In this document: positions 28,932 through 36,257 of the stretch, in pieces | How the letters are laid out: each line of letters opens with the position of its first letter | Numbering within the stretch: the stretch's first letter is position 1 | Origin: DASQMT01 sp963835735 | GTDB lineage: Bacteria; Actinomycetota; Thermoleophilia; Solirubrobacterales; Solirubrobacteraceae | Assembly (NCBI GenBank): GCA_963835735.1 | Contig: CAWIGP010000002.1 | Location: 1,302,001 to 1,366,000, forward strand | DNA length: 64,000 nt | Reading direction: 5' to 3' | Program-made: the position numbers and the translations under genes | The notes under the pieces: model-generated | What the model was told of the DNA's origin: nothing | The model's input: the letters and a program-made list of their open reading frames with translations, nothing else | The model's database searches: none

Positions 28932-30503
28932 CTAGGGCTCGAGCCTGAAGTCGCGGTCCGCCTCGATCTCGACGAGGTCCATCTGCGCCTTCTGCAGCTT
29001 GCCCGCGTAGTCCCAGTTCATCGACTGCCAGCGCGTGAACTGGTCGAGCACCCAGATGCCCGACTGGCGCGAGCCGTTGCCCGACTTGCCGTTGCCGCCG
29101 AACGGGAGGTGCGCCTCGGCGCCCGACGTCGAGTTGTTCACCGAGACCATGCCGGCGCTGATCCGCTCGCGGAAGCGGAACGCGTGCGTCGGCGACGTCG
29201 TGTAGATCGCCGACGACAGCCCGTAGCCGTGGCGGTTGGCCAGCTCCATCGCCTCGTCGAACGTGTCGAAGCGCGCGACGCCGACGAGCGGGCCGAACGT
29301 CTCGGTCGAGTAGATCTCGTCCTCGAGCGTGACGCCGGTGACGAAGGTCGGGTGGTAGAAGATGCCCGCCTCCGGGTCACCGACGAAGCCCTCGCGCGGC
29401 GCGTCGGGGCCGATCCGGCCCTGCGCCGTCGAGCCGTACGGCGTGTGGTGCGGACGGATCAGGTCGAGCCAGTCCTCGAACCGCTCGGCGAAGCGCTCGT
29501 GCAGCATCGGGCCGTACAGCACGTCCGCGGTCGGGTCCCCGATCGCCGCCGCGCGCAGCCGCTCGTCCAGGCGCCGGACGAACTCGTCGTGGACGTCCGA
29601 GTGGACGATCGCGGTGCCGAGCGACGTGCAGCGCTGGCCGGCCGTGCCGAAGCCGGCGAACAGCGCGCCCTCGACGGCGAGGTCGAGCTCGGCGTCGTCC
29701 ATCACGACCATCGGGTTCTTACCGCCGAGCTCCAGGCACGGCGACTGCAGGTGGCGCCCGCAGAGCGCGCCGATCTCCGCCCCGACGGCGGAGGAGCCCG
29801 TGAACCCCACCTTGTCGACCAGGCGCTGCTCGAGCGCGCGCTCGAGCCCTGCGAACGTCTGCGGGCCGTCGGCCAGGACGAGCCCGAGCACACCCTTGGG
29901 CACGCCGCCCGCATGGAAGATCCGGGTCATCGCGGTCGCGATCGCGGCGGTGTACTCCGCCGGCTTCCAGACGACCGCATTGCCGCACAGGATCGCCGGC
30001 ACGAGGTACCAAGAGGGCACCGCGCCGGGGAAGTTGCCGGCGGTCACGATCGCGGCGGTGCCGACCGGCATGCGGAACGTGAACAGCTGCTTGTCGGGCA
30101 TCTCCGACGGGACCGTCTGGCCGTACAGCCGCCGGCCCTCGCCGATGAAGAAGTCGCACGTGTCGATGATCTCCTGCACCTCGCCGAGCGCCTCCGCGTA
30201 CGGCTTGCCGATCTCGCGCGTGACCAGGCGCGAGAGCGCCTCCTTGTTGGCCTCGAACAGCCGCCCGACCTCGGCGATCACCCGGCCGCGGGCCGGTGCC
30301 GGCACGGCGGCCCACCCGGGCTGCGCGGCACGCGCGACGCGACACGCGTCCTCGAACCCCTGGGCATCGGTGAGGAGAACGTCCGCGACGACGTCGGACA
30401 GGTCGGCGGGATTGGTCGACTCGAGGCGTCCGCCGGGTGCGTCGGTGCGGGCGACGCCTTCGACGATCGACGCAACGGTGGTGGAGATGGCGGTCTCGGG
30501 CAT
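28932..30503 (-). CDS. Aldehyde dehydrogenase, ALDH7-like
   Basis: NAD(P)-dependent aldehyde dehydrogenase of 523 residues. It has the cofactor turn VGFTGSSAVG, the general base in CLELGGKNP, and the catalytic Cys in FGTAGQRCTS. The sequence around these sites resembles ALDH7 (aminoadipate semialdehyde) enzymes, but the substrate is not proven. It is the first gene of a unit with the acyl-CoA dehydrogenase and kinase; the stop codon directly abuts the next start. The start is ATG 30503. Confidence 0.92.
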   Translation of the reverse strand: MPETAISTTVASIVEGVARTDAPGGRLESTNPADLSDVVADVLLTDAQGFEDACRVARAAQPGWAAVPAPARGRVIAEVGRLFEANKEALSRLVTREIGKPYAEALGEVQEIIDTCDFFIGEGRRLYGQTVPSEMPDKQLFTFRMPVGTAAIVTAGNFPGAVPSWYLVPAILCGNAVVWKPAEYTAAIATAMTRIFHAGGVPKGVLGLVLADGPQTFAGLERALEQRLVDKVGFTGSSAVGAEIGALCGRHLQSPCLELGGKNPMVVMDDAELDLAVEGALFAGFGTAGQRCTSLGTAIVHSDVHDEFVRRLDERLRAAAIGDPTADVLYGPMLHERFAERFEDWLDLIRPHHTPYGSTAQGRIGPDAPREGFVGDPEAGIFYHPTFVTGVTLEDEIYSTETFGPLVGVARFDTFDEAMELANRHGYGLSSAIYTTSPTHAFRFRERISAGMVSVNNSTSGAEAHLPFGGNGKSGNGSRQSGIWVLDQFTRWQSMNWDYAGKLQKAQMDLVEIEADRDFRLEP

Positions 30504-30551
30504 GCCCGCAGCCTAGCTTCACCGGTCCCGACGTCGGTACTCTGCGCCGCA

Positions 30552-31559
30552 TTGCGAATCTGGGTCGACATGACGGCCCCGGCACATCCGCTCGTCCTGC
30601 GGCCCGTCATCGACCGCTTTCGCGCGGCCGGGCACGACGTGGTGGTCACCGCGAGGGACTATGCCCAGACGATCGAGATCCTCGGGCGCCTCGAGATGGC
30701 TCACACCGCGATCGGCGCGCACGGCGGAGCATCGCGCGCGGGAAAGCTGCGCGCGCTCGCCGGCCGTACCCGGCGGATGATCGGCTTCGGCCGGCGCGGC
30801 TTCGATCTCGCGCTGGCCCACGGCTCCAACGACCTCGCGCTCGCCGCGGCGGCGTTGCGCATTCCCGCGGTCAACACGTTCGACTACGAGTGGGCGCGCC
30901 AGCAGCACAACATCGGCTGCCGCCTCGCCCGCCGCGTCATGGTCCCGGAGGCCATACCGCCGGAGCGGCTGCGCCGCTACGGCGTCGGCCCGGACAAGCT
31001 CGTCCGCTATCCGGGACTCAAGGAGGAGTACTACCTCGCCGACTTCGTCGCGGACACGGAGGTCCCGGCGGCGCTGGGCGTGGACCCGGAGCGCGTCGTG
31101 GTGATCGTGCGCCCGCCGCCGGACGTCTCGCTCTATCACCGCAAGGCGAACCGCCTGTTCCCGCAGGTGCTCGACCTGCTGGGGAACCGGGACGACGTGC
31201 ACGCCGTAGTCGTGCCGCGAACCGTCCAGCAGCGGACCTACGTCCGTGCGCTCCGCTTCCCGTCGCTGATCGTGCCCGACGGCGCGGTCGATGCGCAGAG
31301 CCTGATCGCGTGCGCCGATCTCGTCGTCAGCGCGGGCGGCACGATGAACCGTGAGGCGGTGGCGCTGGGCACGCCGGTGTACACGACATACGGCGGCCGG
31401 CTCGGCGGCGTCGACGAGTGGCTGATCCGTGAAGGGAGACTGCGTCCGCTGATCGATCCGCGGGCGATCGAGCTGCGCAAGCGAGCGGCCGGCGATCGCG
31501 ACGTCACCCGGCGCGACCCTCAGCTCATGGCCGACCTCGTGCTGGGAGCGGTCTCGTGA
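30552..31559 (+). CDS. DUF354 family protein (glycosyltransferase-like)
   Basis: Protein of 335 residues. DUF354 proteins share a GT-B-like fold and occur in polysaccharide loci; their activity is unproven. The TTG 30552 start gives MRIWVDMTAPAHP, matching the conserved family opening; nearby features are AHGSNDLALAAAA, FDYEWARQQHNIG and SAGGTMNREAVALGTPVY. A -10-like TACTCT (30538-30543) is 8 nt before the TTG. It begins the rightward part of the surface polysaccharide locus and its stop overlaps the sugar transferase start. Confidence 0.85.
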   Translation: MRIWVDMTAPAHPLVLRPVIDRFRAAGHDVVVTARDYAQTIEILGRLEMAHTAIGAHGGASRAGKLRALAGRTRRMIGFGRRGFDLALAHGSNDLALAAAALRIPAVNTFDYEWARQQHNIGCRLARRVMVPEAIPPERLRRYGVGPDKLVRYPGLKEEYYLADFVADTEVPAALGVDPERVVVIVRPPPDVSLYHRKANRLFPQVLDLLGNRDDVHAVVVPRTVQQRTYVRALRFPSLIVPDGAVDAQSLIACADLVVSAGGTMNREAVALGTPVYTTYGGRLGGVDEWLIREGRLRPLIDPRAIELRKRAAGDRDVTRRDPQLMADLVLGAVS

Positions 31560-32245
31560 GCGTCGGCGCCGAGCCGCGGGCGCCGGACACCGGCTCGCTG
31601 ATCGAGCGCTACGCCGCCGAGGCGCACGCCTTCAAGCCGCGGCCGGTGGACGCGGTGCTGCGCGCGATCGACGTGCTGCTGGCGGCCGCCGCGCTCGTGG
31701 TCGTCGCACCGGTCCTGGCCGTCTGCGCCGCGATCGTGCGCCTCAGCGGCCGGCCGATCCTCTACCGCGGCGAGCGCGTCGGCCGGTTCGGCGAGACGTT
31801 CCGCATGTACAAGTTCCGCACGCTCAAGCCGGGCGCCGAGGAACGGCTCGGCCATCACCTGGGAGCGGAGCTGACCCGACTCACGGCCGCGGAGCTCACC
31901 CGCGTGGGCCTGGTCCTGCGCCGCTCGAAGCTCGACGAGCTGCCGCAGCTGTGGAACGTCCTGAGTGGGGACATGAGCCTGGTCGGGCCGCGGCCGATCC
32001 GGCCGACGTTCTTCGAGGAGCTCTGCGTGGAGCTGCCCGCGTACTGGCAGCGTCTCGTGGTCCGGCCCGGCGTCACCGGCTTCGCGCAGCTGCGTCTGAC
32101 GCGTGAGATGACGTGGTCCGAGAAGCTCGCACACGACTTCGAGTACATCGCGGACCGCTCGGTCAGGCTCTACGTGGCCATCCTCACGCAGACGGCGTGG
32201 ATACTGGTCGCCCGCCCGCCGCAGGGCCCGATCGGCCGAATCTAG
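31556..32245 (+). CDS. Undecaprenyl-phosphate sugar phosphotransferase (bacterial sugar transferase)
   Basis: Initiating glycosyl-1-phosphate transferase that loads the first sugar on undecaprenyl phosphate. It is 229 residues with one membrane segment (VLLAAAALVVVAPVLAVCAA) and the catalytic core YRGERVGRFGETFRMYKFRT, KLDELPQLWNVLSGDMSLVG and GPRPIRP. It is the short form without the extra N-terminal helices of WbaP. The GTG start overlaps the DUF354 stop; asnB follows after 10 nt. Confidence 0.92.
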   Translation: MSVGAEPRAPDTGSLIERYAAEAHAFKPRPVDAVLRAIDVLLAAAALVVVAPVLAVCAAIVRLSGRPILYRGERVGRFGETFRMYKFRTLKPGAEERLGHHLGAELTRLTAAELTRVGLVLRRSKLDELPQLWNVLSGDMSLVGPRPIRPTFFEELCVELPAYWQRLVVRPGVTGFAQLRLTREMTWSEKLAHDFEYIADRSVRLYVAILTQTAWILVARPPQGPIGRI

Positions 32246-32255
32246 TGGCCCACTA

Positions 32256-34115
32256 GTGTGCGGGATCGCCGGCATCGCGTCGCACGACCGCGGCGGGCTG
32301 GACCTGCGCGCGCTGGCCGAGATGAGCGCCGCGCTGATCCATCGCGGGCCTGACGACGCCGGTGAGGCGCGGCGCGACGGCTGCGTCCTGGCCGCACGAC
32401 GGCTGAGCATCATCGACCTGGACGGCGGTCACCAGCCGCTGACCGGGTGCGACGAGCGCGTCACGGTGGTCCAGAACGGCGAGATCTACAACCACGCCGA
32501 ACTGCGCGCGGAGCTCGAGCGCCGCGGCCATCTGTTCCGGACGCGCTGTGACACCGAGGTGTTGGCGCACGCGTACGAGGAGTGGCACGACGGGTTCCTG
32601 ACCCGGCTGCGCGGCATGTTCGCGCTGGCGATCTGGGACGCCCGCGAGCGCCGCCTGCTGCTCGCCCGCGACCGCTTCGGGATCAAGCCGTTGTTCTACG
32701 CGCCGCACGGCGGCCGGCTGGCGTTCGCTTCCGAGCTCACCGCACTGGCCCGGGCGCCGGGGTTCTCGCGCGAGCTCGACCCCGACGCGGTCGAGGCGTT
32801 CCTCGCCTTCAACTCGATCCCGGCGCCGCTCAGCGCGTACGAGGCGGCGCGCAAGCTCCCGCCCGGGAATGCGCTCGCCTGGCGGGACGGGCAGCTCGAC
32901 ATCACGCGTTACGCGCGGCCCGCGCCCGTCCCGGTGGGCGAGCAGCGCCGGGAGGCCGTCGCGTCGCTGGCGGCGGAGGCGCGCGCCCGGCTGCGCGACT
33001 CGGTGCGCGCGCATCTCGTCTCCGACGTGCCCGTCGGCGTCCTGCTCTCGGGCGGGATCGACTCCTCGGCGATCACCGCACTGGCCGCGCAGGAGAGCGG
33101 GGAGCGTGTCGCGACGTTCTCGGTCGGCTTCGAGGAGCGCTCGTTCGACGAGCTCGAGCGGGCACGGCTGGTGGCGCGGCGCTACGGCACCGATCACCAC
33201 GAGCTCGTCCTGCGGCCCGACATCGCCGAGGTCCTGACGCGGATCGCGGCGGCGTACGACGAGCCGTCGGGCGACTCGTCCGCGCTGCCGACGTTCCTGG
33301 TGTGCGAGCTCGCCGCCCGGCACGTCAAGGTCGTGCTCAGCGGCGAGGGGGGCGACGAGCTGTTCGGTGGCTACCAGACGTACGTCGCCGACCGGCTCGC
33401 GCCGGTGGCCGGCCCGGTGGCGCGCGTGCTGCAGCCGGCGCTCGAGCGGCTGCCCAGCGGCAATACGCGCGTTCCGCTCGACTACAAGCTCAAGCGCTTC
33501 GCGCGCGCCGCGCACCTGCCGCCGCTGGAGCGCCACCACGGCTGGAAGGAGATCTTCGCGCCCGATCTCCGCAGGGAGCTCACGCCGGCACTCCAGGGCG
33601 CCGACCCGCTGGCGCTCTATCGCGCCCGCTTCGCCGAGACGGCCGGAGCGGCGCCGCTCGCGCGGCTGCAGGACGTCGACATCGGCCTCTACCTGGCCGA
33701 CGACCTGCTGGTCAAGACCGACCGGATGAGCATGGCGCACTCGCTGGAGGCGCGCGTCCCGTTCCTGGACCCTGCGGTCGCCGACCTCGCGCTGGCCCTC
33801 CCGAGCCGCCACAAGGTCCTGGGACCGTCCACCAAACGCCTGCTGCGACGCGCCGTCGCGCCGCTCGTCCCGCCCGAGATCGCCCGCGGTCGCAAGCGCG
33901 GCTTCTCGATCCCGGCGGCTGCCTGGCTGCGCGGTCCTCTGCTCCCGTTCGCGCGCGAGGTGCTCGCGCCGGACCGCCTGCGAGCCGACGGGGTGTTCGA
34001 TCCCTTCGTGGTCGACCGGCTGCTCGGTCGCCACGCGGCGGGCACCGAGGACCTGTCGCGTCAGCTGTGGGGCCTGCTGGCGTTCACGCTCTGGCGGCGG
34101 CGAGCCGCTCCTTGA
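32256..34115 (+). CDS. asnB: Asparagine synthase, glutamine-hydrolysing
   Basis: Class II glutamine amidotransferase plus ATP-dependent synthetase, 619 residues. MCGIAGIASHD exposes the nucleophile Cys2 after Met removal. Other landmarks are QNGEIYNHAELR and the synthetase pyrophosphate loop LLSGGIDSSAITAL, then SGEGGDELFGGY. AsnB homologues in polysaccharide clusters often amidate sugars or peptides rather than make free asparagine, so the acceptor is uncertain. The start is GTG 32256. The end overlaps the convergent isomerase gene by 32 nt. Confidence 0.95.
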   Translation: MCGIAGIASHDRGGLDLRALAEMSAALIHRGPDDAGEARRDGCVLAARRLSIIDLDGGHQPLTGCDERVTVVQNGEIYNHAELRAELERRGHLFRTRCDTEVLAHAYEEWHDGFLTRLRGMFALAIWDARERRLLLARDRFGIKPLFYAPHGGRLAFASELTALARAPGFSRELDPDAVEAFLAFNSIPAPLSAYEAARKLPPGNALAWRDGQLDITRYARPAPVPVGEQRREAVASLAAEARARLRDSVRAHLVSDVPVGVLLSGGIDSSAITALAAQESGERVATFSVGFEERSFDELERARLVARRYGTDHHELVLRPDIAEVLTRIAAAYDEPSGDSSALPTFLVCELAARHVKVVLSGEGGDELFGGYQTYVADRLAPVAGPVARVLQPALERLPSGNTRVPLDYKLKRFARAAHLPPLERHHGWKEIFAPDLRRELTPALQGADPLALYRARFAETAGAAPLARLQDVDIGLYLADDLLVKTDRMSMAHSLEARVPFLDPAVADLALALPSRHKVLGPSTKRLLRRAVAPLVPPEIARGRKRGFSIPAAAWLRGPLLPFAREVLAPDRLRADGVFDPFVVDRLLGRHAAGTEDLSRQLWGLLAFTLWRRRAAP

Positions 34116-35157
34116 GCAAGTCGATCGCGCGTACGTACACCGGATCGACTCCGCGCTGAACTGCGAGGTAGAGCGAGACGAGATCACCCAGCAGCAGGAG
34201 CGACACGAGCCGCTCAAGCCGCGAGTCGCCGCGCGCGGTCACGCGCTCCACCACGGCGGCGCCGTCGGCCGCGATCTCCGCCGTGACCTCGATTCGCTGG
34301 GCGGCGCGCTCGTCGCCCTCCGGGTCGTCGAGGAAGATCCCGCCGAGCCGGCCCGCGGCACCGCCCCAACCCACGACCTCGTTGTGGTCGTGCTCGGGCA
34401 GCATGCTCGCGAATGCCGGGATCTCGGCGTTCTCGTTGATCTGCGTCTTCCAGCGGTACGCGACCGACGCCGTCAGGCCTGCGCCGACGATCACGGGGAT
34501 CGTGCCGTGCAGTGCGCGGGCGATGCGCTTCGCGTCGCCGTCCTCGGAGCCGTCCGGTCCCCACTCGAGCGCCAGCTCGGGCGCGAGAGCGGCCGCCGCT
34601 TCGACCTCGTCGCGCACGGACGGTGCCGCGCCGCACAACGCGGCGGCTTCCAGCGCGGTCACGAGTGAGTAGCCGACCGCCGCGCGCGGCTGGAAGCCGC
34701 CGGGGAGCGGCACGACCGGCACCCCGTCGGCCCGCGCGCGCTCGGCCAGCAGGCCGCCGGTGGTGGCGACGATCCGCGGCGCCCCGGCCGCCTTGGCGGC
34801 GTCGTACGTGGCGAGCGTCTCCTCGGTGGAGCCCGAGTAGCTCGAGCACAGCACAAGCGTCTCGCGGCCGATCCAGGACGGGATGTCGTAGCCCATCGCG
34901 AGCGCGAGCGGGCGCCGCAGCCGCGGCCCGAGCGCGCCGGCCGCCAGCCGCCCGCCGACCGACGAGCCGCCCATCCCGGCGACGATCAGGCCGCCGGGGG
35001 CATCGACCGGGGCGATGTTCGCGGAATCGACCCGCCACAGCGCGTCGCGCAGGTGGTCGGCCAGCGCGAGCGTGTCGCCGAACTGATTCGTGGAGTCGAC
35101 CGCATCGCAGGCGGCGGCGTCGAGCGCGGTCAGTGGTTCCTCCGCCCGAGGGGCCAC
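34084..35157 (-). CDS. Bifunctional phosphoglucose/phosphomannose isomerase
   Basis: SIS-fold isomerase of 357 residues interconverting glucose-6-P, fructose-6-P and mannose-6-P. It has the SIS motif VAGMGGSSVGGRLAA and the phosphate-binding CSSYSGSTEETLA, then NENAEIPAFASMLPEHDHNE, a signature of the archaeal/actinobacterial PGI/PMI family. With the next gene it would feed GDP-mannose or a similar nucleotide sugar to the polysaccharide pathway. The GTG start shares one base with the upstream TAG. Confidence 0.92.
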   Translation of the reverse strand: MAPRAEEPLTALDAAACDAVDSTNQFGDTLALADHLRDALWRVDSANIAPVDAPGGLIVAGMGGSSVGGRLAAGALGPRLRRPLALAMGYDIPSWIGRETLVLCSSYSGSTEETLATYDAAKAAGAPRIVATTGGLLAERARADGVPVVPLPGGFQPRAAVGYSLVTALEAAALCGAAPSVRDEVEAAAALAPELALEWGPDGSEDGDAKRIARALHGTIPVIVGAGLTASVAYRWKTQINENAEIPAFASMLPEHDHNEVVGWGGAAGRLGGIFLDDPEGDERAAQRIEVTAEIAADGAAVVERVTARGDSRLERLVSLLLLGDLVSLYLAVQRGVDPVYVRAIDLLKERLAAARA

Positions 35158-36257
35158 TAGAACTGGATTCCTCCGTCAGGGATCGTGACGCCCGGGAAGA
35201 TGCGGGCGCCGTTGGTCACCACGTTGTCGGCGCCGATCGTGACGCCCTCGCCCAGCACGGCGAGCCCTTCCAGGTGCGTGTTGTCGCCGACCTCCACGCC
35301 GGCGGCGACGACGCAGCCGCTCAGCGTGCAGTTCGCGCCGATCGTCGAGCCGCGCAACACGACAGCGCGCTCGATCGTCGTATGCTCGCCGACCGTCACG
35401 CCCGCCTCGAGCACGACCCGGCCGCCGATCCGCGCGTGCTCGCCGATCCGGCAGTCGCGCTCGATCAGCGCGGACGGGATCACGCGGCCGTCGATCTGGG
35501 TCCCGTCCTCGATGCAGATGAAGTTGTCGCCCATCCGCTCGGCGACCGCTGTCGCGACCGTGCCCTCGAGGATGTCGAACGTCCCCTCCAGGTAGCGCTC
35601 GGGCGTCCCGATGTCGAGCCAGTAGCCGTCGCCGACATAGCCGTAAAGCCCTTCGCCTACCAGGCGCGGGAACACGTCGCGCTCGATCGAGGCCGGCTGG
35701 TCGGGCTCCAGCAGCTCGAGCACCGAGCGCTCGAGCACGTAGATCCCGGCCGAGATGTTGTGCGTGTCGATCTGGTTCGGGGACGGTTTCTCCACGAAGC
35801 CCGACACGGCGCCCTCGGGGTTCGTGCGCACGAGCCCGTAGGCGGTCGGATCCTCGACCGGGGTGAGCGCCAGCGTCGCGCGCGCGTCGCGCTGCTCGTG
35901 CAGCGCGAGCTGAGCGCCGACGTCGAGGTCGGTCAGCACGTCGCCGTTGAGCATCAGGAAGCGCTCGTCGAGCAGCGACTCGGCGAACTTCAGCGCGCCG
36001 CCGGTGCCGAGCGGCTGCGGCTCCTCGACATAGCGCAGCCGCATTCCGTAAGCGCTCCCGTCGCCGAGCACGTTGCGCACGCCCGAGGCGAGAAAGCCGC
36101 ACGACATGATCACGTCGTCGACGCCGTGGCCGCGCAGCCAGTCGAGCATGAAGACGATGAACGGCCGGTCGACGAGCGGCACAACCGGCTTGGGCACGGT
36201 CGACGTGAGCGGGCGCAGCCGCGTGCCTTCACCGCCGGCGAGGATAAGCGCCTGCAT
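35157..36257 (-). CDS. Sugar-1-phosphate nucleotidyltransferase (mannose-1-P guanylyltransferase-like)
   Basis: NDP-sugar synthase of 366 residues. The N-terminal nucleotidyltransferase has LAGGEGTRLRPLTSTVPKP and LNGDVLTDLD; the C-terminal part is a left-handed beta-helix of hexapeptide repeats (IGEHARIGGRVVLEAGVTVG). The neighbouring PGI/PMI favours mannose-1-P as substrate, but glucose-1-P is possible. ATG 36257 overlaps the ugd stop by one base (TGATG), so translation is coupled to a gene that itself carries an intein. Confidence 0.92.
   Translation of the reverse strand: MQALILAGGEGTRLRPLTSTVPKPVVPLVDRPFIVFMLDWLRGHGVDDVIMSCGFLASGVRNVLGDGSAYGMRLRYVEEPQPLGTGGALKFAESLLDERFLMLNGDVLTDLDVGAQLALHEQRDARATLALTPVEDPTAYGLVRTNPEGAVSGFVEKPSPNQIDTHNISAGIYVLERSVLELLEPDQPASIERDVFPRLVGEGLYGYVGDGYWLDIGTPERYLEGTFDILEGTVATAVAERMGDNFICIEDGTQIDGRVIPSALIERDCRIGEHARIGGRVVLEAGVTVGEHTTIERAVVLRGSTIGANCTLSGCVVAAGVEVGDNTHLEGLAVLGEGVTIGADNVVTNGARIFPGVTIPDGGIQF

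Noticed and set aside
27786..30551. Plus-strand open frame opposite the acyl-CoA and aldehyde dehydrogenase genes, running into DUF354
   Set aside because: Only the part from TTG 30552 matches a family; the rest is antisense shadow.
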